Both the position numbers and the translations under genes were made by a program. From Apiotrichum sp. Y4204 (Eukaryota > Basidiomycota > Tremellomycetes > Trichosporonales > Trichosporonaceae): a DNA stretch of 64,000 nt. Shown here piece after piece: positions 39,226 through 48,990 of the stretch (within the stretch, counting starts at the first letter, position 1; the number at the start of each line of letters is the position of its first letter). The notes below the pieces were generated by a model. The model had not been told where the DNA came from. It saw only the letters and a list, made by a program, of their open reading frames with translations, and ran no database searches. The stretch covers positions 367,297-431,296 of the forward strand of contig JAMYHL010000036.1 in NCBI GenBank assembly GCA_025531455.1, written 5' to 3'.

Positions 39226-39287
39226 CGCAAGTGTTCTGCACCGTGAGTGGTTCACTGCGAGTGTTCTGCACTGCGAGTGGTCTACAC
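39226..39287. repeat. Imperfect tandem duplication, 31-bp unit
   Basis: Two adjacent units share GTGTTCTGCAC followed by GAGTGGT; they start at 39226 and 39257 and differ at a few positions. No gene overlaps them. Confidence 0.75.
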
Positions 39288-40655
39288 AGTCCAGTCTGCA
39301 GAGTCCGCAAGTCGTTCCCTTGTTCCAGGTTGCAACCCCGTCAGGAGTGCGAAGCAGATGCGCATTGCGGGTTCTGCGGTAGTTGCACACTGCGCGGAAT
39401 AGGAATAAAACGTATCGTGGCGCTCAACATCTCCTGGGCGCGTTTCCGCTCGGCAACAACCTTGTTCCTCCAGCCCGCGAGCCCGCGAGAGCCACGGCAC
39501 GGTCAGGACTATCGCTCCGCGCTCGCTTGCCAGCCTTCCAGCCCTCCAGTCCCCGTTCGGCTCGCAGACTGGCGTGCGGTTCGTGACTGCTTTTTATGTG
39601 TGTGTTTTCCCCGTATCCTGGCAAACAGCATTTTCTGGGCCAGCTCCAAAATGCACCCCACCTTCCATTCCTGGCCACTCTGGTGTTGTGTATGCGACGC
39701 GTTCATCAGATCATCTGCACGCTGTGCTACGCTGTGCAACTCTCCGCACATCCTTCGCTCCGCACCCTCTCCTCCGAGCTGTTCCTCGCCCCCTCTTGGT
39801 CCCTTGGTCCCTGTCGGCTGTTCGAAGGGACGACGATCTGCCGGATTTTCAGAAGGTTCACGTAATGGTGTCGATTAACAACAGCATCACACAACGAAAA
39901 AAACTGAGACGAGGTCCATTACTTTCGAGTACTCTGACTGGGGATGCCGCTTTGGGAAAGGATGAGCAGAAATTGTCAGAAGAAAAACTGCAGCCAAGGC
40001 CGACTCGGGCCAGCTCTTTGCGATCTTTGCTCCGGCTTCACACGCTATACAGTACGTACTCGCCATGGCAGATCGCACACCCTGCTGTGAACCGCGGTGC
40101 GCGCTGTGTGCGCTTCACCCTTCGGTGAACCCTGTGCTGTGCGGTGCGCGCTGCGTACAACGCTCCTTTGTGCCATGGACAGCGATTGGGCCCACTCCAC
40201 TCCCTGTCGTGCGGACGGGTATTCGATCTGTCTTACGGAGGGGAACGGGCATGAATCATCGATCTACCGTGTGCACATGAGATCAGCGATTCTTACAACC
40301 GCCCCAAGTGCGCACTGCGCACTGCACGGCCCACCGGTTGGCCAATGCAAGATCCCCTAGTTGCAGCAAATCCAGTCGCGCTGGGCCCTCGGCGCTCGGC
40401 CCTCGGCGCTCGGCGGTCCGGTTCCTGTCCTGGTCCCTCGGAAACCGCGGTATGCTGTCAATGTGCTGTTAGATATATGCGGTGCCGCAAGGCTAATGCT
40501 GGGTTCTGCGCGCGCGATTCGCTCCGTATGCTGTCATGACCAGCCATCTCAGAGTTATCGGTCAATTGGTCCGCATCTCTGATCCGTTGTCCATGGTCCA
40601 TGGTCCATGACGCGCCTGACCTCGGCGCCATCGTGTGAGACAATGATGTCAATGT

Positions 40656-40697
40656 CACTCCCCACAACCCACCACCCACTCCCCACAACCCACCATG
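40656..40697. repeat. Tandem duplication, 21-bp unit
   Basis: CACTCCCCACAACCCACCA is present twice back to back (starting at about 40656 and 40677). A similar 14-bp GC-rich duplication (GGCGCTCGGCCCTC) lies 270 bp to the left at 40384-40417. Confidence 0.85.
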
Positions 40698-41638
40698 ACG
40701 TCCGCTGGGCTCCCCAACGAAGTGCGAACTGCCAGGCCGCCAGTCAGCCCTGCCCTGCCTCTCGTCACTGCGGCGCTCCAGTATCCAGTACCCAGTGAAT
40801 ACTCGATGCATGCCGTATAGCGCGTCGTGTGAGAGTGGACCATGTGCTTCAAGTGGATCGCGACAGCAGGAGTGCAGTAGACGTTTCGTGGTTTCGCGGC
40901 GTGGCCCTGCAAGGAGCACGTAGCTTGCCCAGCTCCTAACTCCACGCTCCTGGCTCGCAGCTCGCATTTGCCGAACACCCTGCCTCGCATGTGGAAACGA
41001 GTTTCGGCGTCGTAGTCGTCCGTAGGCTACCGCGCCGCAGAGATAATACCCCAGATACCCCACCTGAGTTTCCGATTCCGATGCAGACTCTGTTTCGTCG
41101 ATTTTGTCCTCTCTGCGGGCTCCAAGCTCCGCAGGGCGGCGCTAGATGGTAAGGCGGGCGAGGCACATGAGATGAGGCACTGTGATCGGTGGGACTGTTT
41201 CGAGAGGGCAGAGGGCTGGGGGGTCGGGCACGTCTCCTGGCGTTTTCCTCGTTTCCGGGCGCGACGCGACGAGGTCTCGTGATACCCGATCCACGGAACG
41301 CGCAACAAGAAAGATGTTTCGAGCTCTGACGGACTCGTGGAGGGATGAGAATTCTGCCTGAGATTTCAACGCCTCAATCTGCACGTGCCATTACGGACAG
41401 AGCCTTGCCTGAGCAACTACAACGTGCTCCACATCTTATCATCCTCACCCTCACGTCTAGACAGCAATTCATGCAGGTATAGAAAGAAAGAAAAGAGAGT
41501 CCGATTAGGGTTGCAAAGAAGGCAAAACTAGCGGAAACAGAGGGGCATTGAAAGAATGAAGAACAAGGACCGTAAGTTAGGAAGCGAAGAAAAAGGACAG
41601 TAATTCAAACACGACAGTCTATTTCTTGAGCCAGGCAG

Positions 41639-43680
41639 TCAAGTGCAGCGCGGGACGTTGACGCCGGTGCGTGCGTCGAAGGCGACGCCGAGCGCGCGGA
41701 CCCACTCGGCAGCCTCGACGGTGTCCTTGGCAGCCTTGTCGCCCTGCGCAGCCGAAACGGTGGTAAGGGCGGCAAGGACGCGCTCGACCTCGGGCTTGAG
41801 CGCGCGAGCAACACGGGGGCCATGCTCCTCCGCGGGACCAAAGCCCGAGAGAACCTGGCGCTCGTACTCGGCCTGCGTGCAGCCCATGACTTCGTAAGGG
41901 TCACGGAGGCGGAGCGGCGCAGCGTCCTTCTCGTCCACGGCCGGGAGGACAGCGAGGACGCCGTTAGCGCGGCGGCGGATGACGCTAAAGAGGTAGACCG
42001 AGGGAAGGTCCTCCAGGGCGTCGTCGAGCTTAGCGTGCTCCTCCACGTCAATGTCGTCGCGGAGGCGGCGAACGGAGGCGAGCATGTTGACCGAGCCCGA
42101 GTCGGCGTGAAGAACGGCGGAGCAGGTGATGGCCGACTCGAGAGCCTCCAGAGCCTCGTGAAGAGCCTCACGCGCAATGTACTCGGCCTCCTGGTCGGCG
42201 CTGTCCGCAGCAGAGGGAGCGGCAGTTGGGGGCTGCACAAGGCCGCCAACAAGACGCTTGACGAGACCCTCAAAGGACATGAGGGCGTGCGTCGTGGTGT
42301 CGTACTTGCTGCCACGAGGAGGCGAGGGGGGACGCGAAGCGCTGCGCGAGGGAAGGAGGGTGAGCGACGAGGTTATCTTCGAAAGAGCCGGAGGGGCAGC
42401 GACGACAGTCGGGGTCGGCTCCTTGCCAATGCCAGAGAGGGCACGGTGGACAGAGCCCGGGCTGGGAGTGCGGTTGGGCATGGAAGTGTCGTTCTCGGTG
42501 ATGATGCGCATACCACGCCACACGGTGGCAACGACAACCTTGGCAACCCATCCCTCCCCATCGTGGCCGCAGGGAGCCGCAATCAGCTCGAAAGCCTTGC
42601 GGGCACCGTCGACGCGGCTGGCAAACTGCTGGAGACACGCAGGCACAGCGATCTGGCGCGGGTGGCCGCCGCCAGAGCTCTCCTTGGTAAGGCGGGCACC
42701 CTCCTTGCTCTTCTCGCGAGCGAGGGGAACAGTAGCAGGGCTGGCGGGGATGGGAACCGTCGCAGGTCCAGCCGGGGCCTTGGGGGCAACGCCGTTCGTC
42801 TTGTTGAGGCTTCCCTCAAGCTCAACCTTGAGGGCAAGGAGGAGAGGGCGCACGACCTTGCCAACGACGAGGTCAAACTTGTCCATGGTCGGGCGCAGAG
42901 TGTCCTCGACAAAGCGAGGGTACTCGCCCGTCTCGACCATCTGCTCCAGGCGCTCGCATGTCTCCCACGCAGTCTGGGCAACAGTGACGGCAAAGGCCTG
43001 GGTCGCATTGAGCGGCGACGTGTGAGCGCCCGGAGTGAGGTTGAGAGGTGCGTGGAACAGAGGGTCGGAGAGCGCGGGAAGCAGTAGCGCATCGAGACGC
43101 GAGACGTAGATGGACAGCACGCGGACCGTGGTGCGAAGAATGGCCCGGAGGAGGTAGGTGTCGGCAGAACGAGCGGGGAGCTCGCTTCAAGGGGTTAGCG
43201 GGCCGTCACATAAATCAGAAAAGCAACTCACATAGCAATGCTCTCGCCTACGCTCCACCCAGCACCCTTGCGGAATCCCCTGCGCGTCTTGGAGTCTACG
43301 CCGGCGCAGGCCTTGTTGACCGTTTCGTTGAGGCGGAGGCTGATGACGTCCATGTATCCCCCACCCTGAGGTGTCTCGGCCCCATTGCCCGGGACCGGGG
43401 CAGTTCCGCTACGAGGAGTCTGAGTGCGGCTCGGAGGGGGGCTCGGGCCCTTGCGGGCGGGGCCGACAGGCCCGGCAGACTGGGAGCGCTGAGCTGCAAC
43501 AGGAGCAGGAGCGTGGACAGTCTGCGCGAGGGGGTGGGCCGTACGGGGACGCTCGACCACGGGGACAGGGGGCGGGCCGAGCGGCTGGACGGCCGCGCTG
43601 CCGGTGACCGTGGCTGAGGGGGCCGGGGTCGAAGTGCGCGAGGGGCGGTTGATAAGGGGGAGAGAGCGAATGGCGTTCAT
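41639..43680 (-). CDS. Uncharacterised 664-residue protein
   Basis: I do not recognise this family. Exon 1 is 43680-43232 and exon 2 is 43184-41639; the 47-nt intron (43185-43231, GTGAGT...AAG) joins them in frame, giving 664 residues. The start ATG follows GTCAAG. Residues 1-105 are low-complexity and rich in Pro, Ala and Ser. From about 110 the protein is helical and soluble-looking: a conserved-looking segment around YMDVISLRLNETVNKAC and SKTRRGFRKGAGWSVGESIA continues across the splice junction into LPARSADTYLLRAILRTTV. A second Pro/Ser-rich linker covers about 255-420, and a helical C-terminal half follows. There is no signal peptide, membrane segment or catalytic motif. Strong GC-rich codon bias and the clean splice junction support a real, expressed gene. 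No function is assigned. Confidence 0.8.
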
Positions 43681-46600
43681 CTTGACAAACGTGGACGTTG
43701 GATAGAGGTGGGAGGAGTGAGAGTGGCGCGCGGTGTCGCGTGACTTTCCTGAAGGGACAAAAAACGATATGGGTGTGAATGGAGTGGTATGAGTGGTGGT
43801 TGTTTCCCGTGTGCGCGGGAGACTGGGGCGATAAAGCTATTATCCCATGAACGGAGGAGGGGGTGGGATAGGTGAAGAGGGGGCTGCGTCTATGGAGCAG
43901 CTGGTCAAGTGCGTGTCAACGGTTCACGCGCGAGCTCGATAGCGATGTTATGGGGGCTTCCCTCCGCTTGCGAGGAGGGTGTAAATCAGAGAAGAGTGGC
44001 GGAGAGAGGACGACCCGGTGAGAAGACTGTTGGGCATGGGGAATATCGACGCGCGCGGGATAGAGATCGCAAGAAAGAACGGCGTCAGCAACATAAACAG
44101 GTGGAGAAAAGATGCGCATGCCCGCGAGCGAGCAGAAAAACTGGTGGGAGTGCCGGCACCGCAGGCGCGACCAGTTGACACGAGCTTGGAGTCGATACTC
44201 ACGTCCGAGCGTCCGCTTTAGAGCTGTATTGGTTTCTACAAGGAAGTTTGGATTTCTTCATTGAAGTGCTGCCGGTTGCGAACGGCGATGGCGGGTGTCG
44301 ATGGACGAGTTAAGTTGTTGGGGGCAGCGATGGCGAGCGAGGATGGTGTTCCGCGCTCTATATGCTTCTGTGTTGAGGGTTCTGATTGACGGTCTGAGGA
44401 ACGTCTGGTGCAACAAGAGTGTTGATTGCTGGTGGCAACGAGAGGTGGTGGTGTTGGGTTAGAAATGGAAGATGGAGAGAATGACAAAAGCAAGACGTGG
44501 GGAGTGGGAGAGCGGGTGGTGTGGTGGTGGTGGTGGTGGGGGAGGTGTACGTAGTGATGTGGTGTGGTGTGTGTTGTGCGGCCTGTGGTCTAGTGCCTCT
44601 CTTTGCCTTTTTTTTTTTCTTCTCACCTCCGCCTTGCGCCGTGTGCCTCTTTCTCGTCTCTCCACACACCCGACCCCATCACACAGGGTCCATTCCTGAT
44701 GCACCCTCGGGGGTCATCAGGGCGCGCATCGAGGGGGAGACAGATGCATGCTCTAGCAATACATGCACATCGGCGGCGCTTCGAGGCCGCTCCGCCATAG
44801 CAAAGGGTTGTGTTCTGGTGGCGACGCTGTGGGACAGTGGGGAGCCTGTGGCGCAGCTGCCTGAGGGACGGAGAACTAACACTATGTGAAAAACTGATAG
44901 GGCGGCCAAGTTGGGAGTGGAAAAAAATGCACAAGGAATGACAAAAAGCGCTCATACAACTTTCTAATCCAGTCCTGAGTCTCCCTACAAGCAAATGTCA
45001 TACCCAATTACAATATCGTCTCTCCGTCCTAATACTGTACAACCGATTATGGCAAGGACTGGACCCGCTCGCCAGTGCCAGGGACCGGGTCGATTGTGGG
45101 TTGCTATCAAAATGGGCGGCCTGGGTGGTTGCCTCTCCTCCTTGACTCCTGTTTTTTGCTCCGCGCTCCACACCTTAATAATAAAACGCCTTAAACACAG
45201 ATGGGCCCCTTAGTGGTGGTAATCGACGGCACCCGGCACTGCAGGCACTGGGTAGATCCAATGCTCGCCCTTTCAAACGTGCGTGCCAGTTCGGAGTTGA
45301 CCCAGAAGGGACATGGGACATGGGACAATTACAAGTTGATATCGAAAATCGCGCATCGCACATCTCAAAACGCAGCGCTGTGCCTAGGGCGGAGTTGGAT
45401 CTGCGCATCCGCACCTCCGCGCATCGATCTGTTACGGACTGCGATGATCACCAGTGAATTCTGGGTGCATACAGTCTCCGACTACCGAGATGTATGCGCC
45501 GTTGGCTATCTTGGAGAGATCAGCGCACGGTTTATGCCTGCTGTTTGAACGCTGTGTTAAAACCGCCATTAGCAGTGCCAGCAGTGCGAGCAATGGGCGC
45601 GATGCAGCAAGTAACGCCCGAAAGTGGCAAAGTGGCAGTGACAGCAAGCAACTGAAGGTTGTCCCCAACAGGCACTGCACTGCCCGCGATCTGCCCCCGC
45701 TGCCGCCGTTACATCGACCACATCCGATGTATGCGGAGCGGCTGCACTGACCACTGGGGCACCCCGTGCGCACCAGTGGACTAGTGCCCCTCGTCGAGTC
45801 GAGAAGTGTCAAGAGGTGGCGCGATGGAGTCGGAACCGGTAGAAGAGCTTCCCACACAGGAGCATCTTAATACCTCACTGATCATTGATAGCTCTTACAC
45901 GGCCGGACCCAGCGAGCTCGACGTTCCCATCACGAGTGGACCCATGCTTCCAGATGCACGATATACGATACTAGATAACCGGTTCCGACAGATATAGGTA
46001 TGGTGGATCCGGGCCAGGAATGTTGACACGAGCCAATCACCGCCAGCGAGAATAGCACAGCCAAGGCTCGGCATAGGACGTTCCGTGGATCCGTGGTGTT
46101 TCCGGGGGTGGGCGCGGTATGTCGCGTGAGCACGGCCAGCCAGTCACGAGTCGGGAAATGCAACTGTGCCAGCGGCTGCTTCGTTCTTCTCGCCAATTGA
46201 CAGTATCGACTTGTGATGTCATGCCCGCTGGTGTATGGTGAGTGGAGGCCCCGGTATCCCGGTACTCCGGTCGACCTCCGGTACGATTCTCTGCATCTCG
46301 AAGTGCGGAGCTGGGAGTACCTGTAGCTTGTGGTCGATGCCACCCCTTAGGACGCCAGTTGCTGGCTTTTGCTGGGTGGCAAATGTGCTTGCCTTCCCGA
46401 GCATTGGGATGACAAAGCTAGCTCATAAAAGTCTGATCCACCCAGATGCACTAATGAAGCGCAGCTCGCGCATGCTCGTGCAGCTCTGTTCGCCATGCAG
46501 CAATGTATCACGTGATATAGCTCCTCATCTTACATCTTCCTCATCACCCTGACTTTTGTTCCCTGTGTCCTTACCCAGCTGCGGATATGGAATTCACAGG

Positions 46601-46913
46601 TCCCTGATATGACGTCGAGCCAACCACTTTATCAAAGTCGCAAGGATTCATGGTTAACATGGGTGTTTGTCGACTTCACCCAAGACAAGATGGGATGCCA
46701 AAGTAGACAGTATACACAGGAGGGAGATGTGAGGTGCGTGTTGCGCCACACACCAAAAGCGGACGTCAAGACATGAGTAGGACATTCTGGAGCTGAAATG
46801 CATTGGAGTTGGGTTGGGTTTGAATTACTACTATCATGGCCATATCATGGTCTTCTTCCTCTGCTGCGTTTCCAGTCCTATTCCGACCATCTTCCTTCGT
46901 TCGTCCGCCGCAC
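43681..46913. other. Gene-free interval with a possible 5' UTR intron of the 664-residue gene
   Basis: About 3.2 kb upstream of the 664-residue gene and downstream of the lectin-like gene. On the minus strand a strong donor (GTGAGTATCG starting at 44202) and a pyrimidine-rich acceptor (TTTTTGTCCCTTCAG ending at 43749) would frame a 454-nt intron in the 5' leader; this is inference. A GGT microsatellite lies at about 44516-44540 and a T run near 44610. From 45000 to 46900 I see no gene. Confidence 0.4.
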
Positions 46914-47679
46914 TCAACAATCCCCATCACACCCCACCGTCCCCCACATCTGGTTCTTGTTCCCCTCAAAGCACGTCCACAGCTGCATCTGCACGTCGTG
47001 CTTTCCGTCCGTGACATCGATACACAGACCGGTATCGGGCGCATCATTGTACGGCCCGTCGATGAGGTGCATCTGCTCGCCGACGATGGCGAATTCCTTG
47101 GCGCGGCCGAGGGCCGTGCATTCATGGAGGGCTAGTTTGGCGCCGTCGCCGCGCTCGTCCCCTGCTGTCAGCAGATAAAAGAGAAGGTCGGTGTGAGTGT
47201 GTGAGAGAGTTGAGTATGGTCCGACTCCTCGCGCTCACTCTCACTCTCACTCTTCCTCTCTACTCACATGGCCCGCCATCCAGGCAGAGTCTCGTATTGA
47301 TTAGCTGGATTGGTCCGCGCCCGGTCCATGGCACGGCCCACTCGTTCGGGAGGATCGTGTCCCTGCAGTCGACCCTGCCGTGAGCCACGATGCGATGAGG
47401 ATCGGATCGGATCTGGATTTTATATGTCGCCACTACTCCGACTCCAGAAGCGCGGAGTACCGTCTCAGCCCACGAGTATAGCGAGAAATTTCAAAACCAG
47501 ACAACAGAACTTTGAGATATCCAGATACACCCAGCCCGGAGCTATACCCACATGACGATCGCCGCGCCGGAATACAGCCCCTCGGCGGCAAAGCACGTTT
47601 CGCCCGATTTCTGCCAGTAGAGCTTCGCCGCCGAGGCGGGGGAGACGAGGAGGAGGAGCGAGGCGAGGAGTGCGAGCAT
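46914..47679 (-). CDS. Small secreted ricin-B-fold (beta-trefoil) lectin-like protein
   Basis: Three exons: 47679-47552, 47374-47268 and 47164-46914, with introns of 177 and 103 nt. Donors are GTGGGT and GTGAGT; acceptors are CTCACGGCAG and CTGACAG. The join gives 161 residues. Residues 1-17 form a signal peptide (MLALLASLLLLVSPASA). The mature part has the internal pattern of carbohydrate-binding beta-trefoil domains: GETCFAAEGLYSGAAIVMVDC, then INTRLCLDGG with LALHECTAL, then TGLCIDVTDG with QMQLWTCFEG and the terminal NQMW (a QxW motif). Only one trefoil domain and no catalytic domain is present, so it is a lectin-like protein, probably secreted; the ligand is unknown. Eight cysteines in the mature part suggest disulphides. 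Both introns are longer than those of the other genes here, so the exact exon 1/2 junction is the least certain point. Confidence 0.75.
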
Positions 47680-48508
47680 GATGAAGAGTGCAAGGCAACG
47701 GGCAGGATGGCCGATGGGTCAGAGTCGGTGGTGTGATGGGTTAAGTGTCTGTATGAGGGGGAGATCCTCGTAGACCAAGTGAGAGATGGGCATGGCTATA
47801 ATATACCGTCTCCAAGAGGATAATGACGTTTCTCCGACATTGAGATGAGTTGCGCCATCAGTGGTCAGCAGTCAGGAGACACTTGGCGTTGACGTTGTGG
47901 TAACTCTATTATCAGCTGCGTCTCCGCGGGTGATAAGGTAACCCTGCGAATCCGAGTTCGGGAGCTCGCAGCTTGGACGCTTTGGAAGCTTCGAGATCGG
48001 AGTCTGGGGATCGGAAGGTTCGGGAGCTCCAAGCATTTAAGCAGCAACCTGGGATCGGGATGACCTAAAGCGTCTGCACATGATCTACGGAGTGGTAAGC
48101 ATGGTGAGAGGAAGAGAATCACCCACAGAGATGCAACATTCCATGCATTTGGAGCTTATATCACGTGACCCATGACATAACTCTCTCGATCTCTTGACAA
48201 TCTCGACCTTGCGGCCTAGTGACTCTGCCGAGGGACTAGGAAACCTCTTTGACTCTGACCATCTCCAGCCGGCGCATTCTAACATGGATCCACAGTAGAG
48301 TCTAGGGAGTCTCCATCATCCCTCATCGACATTGTTTTCCTAGTTGAAGCTCGCACCGACCCGAACTCCCCAGCTCGCATACCGCAGACCATTGCTCGTA
48401 GACAGAAATCTTCGCGCGGCTCTCGTTGCGCTCCGGCACTCGGACCGTGAACTGATCCTACAAGTCCAAAGACGACCACGGCAGGGCGATCTCATCGTAG
48501 TAGCAACC
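47680..48508. other. Intergenic, upstream of the lectin-like gene
   Basis: About 0.8 kb holding the promoter and leader of the lectin-like gene (transcribed leftward). TATAATATA at about 47795 lies about 120 bp upstream of its ATG and may be a TATA element. Nothing else is recognised. Confidence 0.4.
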
Positions 48509-48846
48509 ATGTCCTTCTACGGCCACCCCTTCTTCATCCAGCAGCAGCGCGCCCAGCAGCAGCCGCACCGACAGTCGCCGACCTCGCCGACGAGGAACGC
48601 ACTGCACTCGCCTACCTCCGTTCCGTCCAGCGACGCCGTGAAGCCGCCGAGGCGGCCGCGGCCCTCGAGGCGCGCCAGCGCGCCGCCGCCGAATTCTACT
48701 GGGACTGGACACTTGGGCTTAGATCTGTGCTGGACCGGAAAAACCTTGAAATCTTGAAATTTGGAGATCGGGAGATTCGGCAATCGATCTCAAACCACGG
48801 AATCCAGCTGGACCACAGGCCTGACAAACAACTGACGGTTTACTGA
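48509..48846 (+). pseudogene. Broken gene start (frameshifted 5' fragment)
   Basis: A GC-rich island with strong coding character stands alone in noncoding DNA. From the ATG at 48509 the frame reads MSFYGHPFFIQQQRAQQQPH. From about 48577 the coding-like frame is shifted by -1 and reads ADLADEERTALAYLRSVQRR, continuing as an Ala/Glu/Arg-rich helix ending in EFYWDW near 48710. This second frame stays open to a stop at 48844-48846, but the composition decays after 48720. The shift falls in a CAGCAGCAGCCGCAC tract, a plausible slippage site. The N terminus followed by a long Arg/Glu/Ala helix resembles fungal small-heat-shock or BAG-domain-type proteins, but this is a weak guess. I read it as a truncated, frameshifted relic. 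Confidence 0.45.
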
Positions 48847-48932
48847 CACCTACAATATATTTGCTCTACTAACCGCCGAAAGTGCATCAGAGTGAGACAC
48901 GCGACACAAGAGCGACGGCAACTCGTCGGACG

Positions 48933-48990
48933 GACGCTCGGACGCTCGGAAGCTCGGAAGCTCGGAATCTCGGAAGCTCGGAAGATTCGG
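48933..48990. repeat. Short tandem array, GAAGCTCG-type 8-bp unit
   Basis: About seven consecutive units (GACGCTCG, GAAGCTCG, GAATCTCG variants). Similar TCTCGGA words recur at 33620-33650 and in CTTCGAGATCGG-type words near 48000. Confidence 0.85.

Larger units (their letters stand above)
21331..41638. other. 20-kb stretch without a recognisable gene
   Basis: Neither strand gives a conserved protein, rRNA, tRNA, LTR or transposase that I can identify. Contents seen: tandem duplications at 36294-36383 (43/48 bp), 39226-39287 (31 bp twice), 40384-40417 (14 bp) and 40656-40697 (21 bp twice); direct repeats of GATCCTGTGATCC near 24040 and 33555; short CGGAGTGCGAAGTG runs near 33250; and T/A-rich islands at 34995-35200 and 38915-39000. 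One open frame at 28091-28384 (minus) has protein-like composition and is discussed in the findings. Possible explanations are heterochromatin, an eroded repeat region, or fast-evolving multi-exon genes that cannot be recognised by eye. Confidence 0.5.

Noticed and set aside
39120..39878. 252-codon plus-strand frame
   Set aside because: Cys/Ser/Arg-rich and overlapping tandem duplications; no family resemblance and no codon bias.
41822..43087. 421-codon plus-strand frame
   Set aside because: It lies exactly opposite the 664-residue gene and reads as a Gly/Arg/Glu-rich mirror of GC-rich codons; the minus-strand gene has the intron and start context.
46766..47125. 119-codon minus-strand frame over the lectin-like gene
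   Set aside because: Ser/Arg/Cys-rich shadow of exon 3 of the spliced lectin-like gene.
48933..48990. CRISPR-like array
   Set aside because: Eight-base units without spacers in a eukaryotic genome; a simple satellite.
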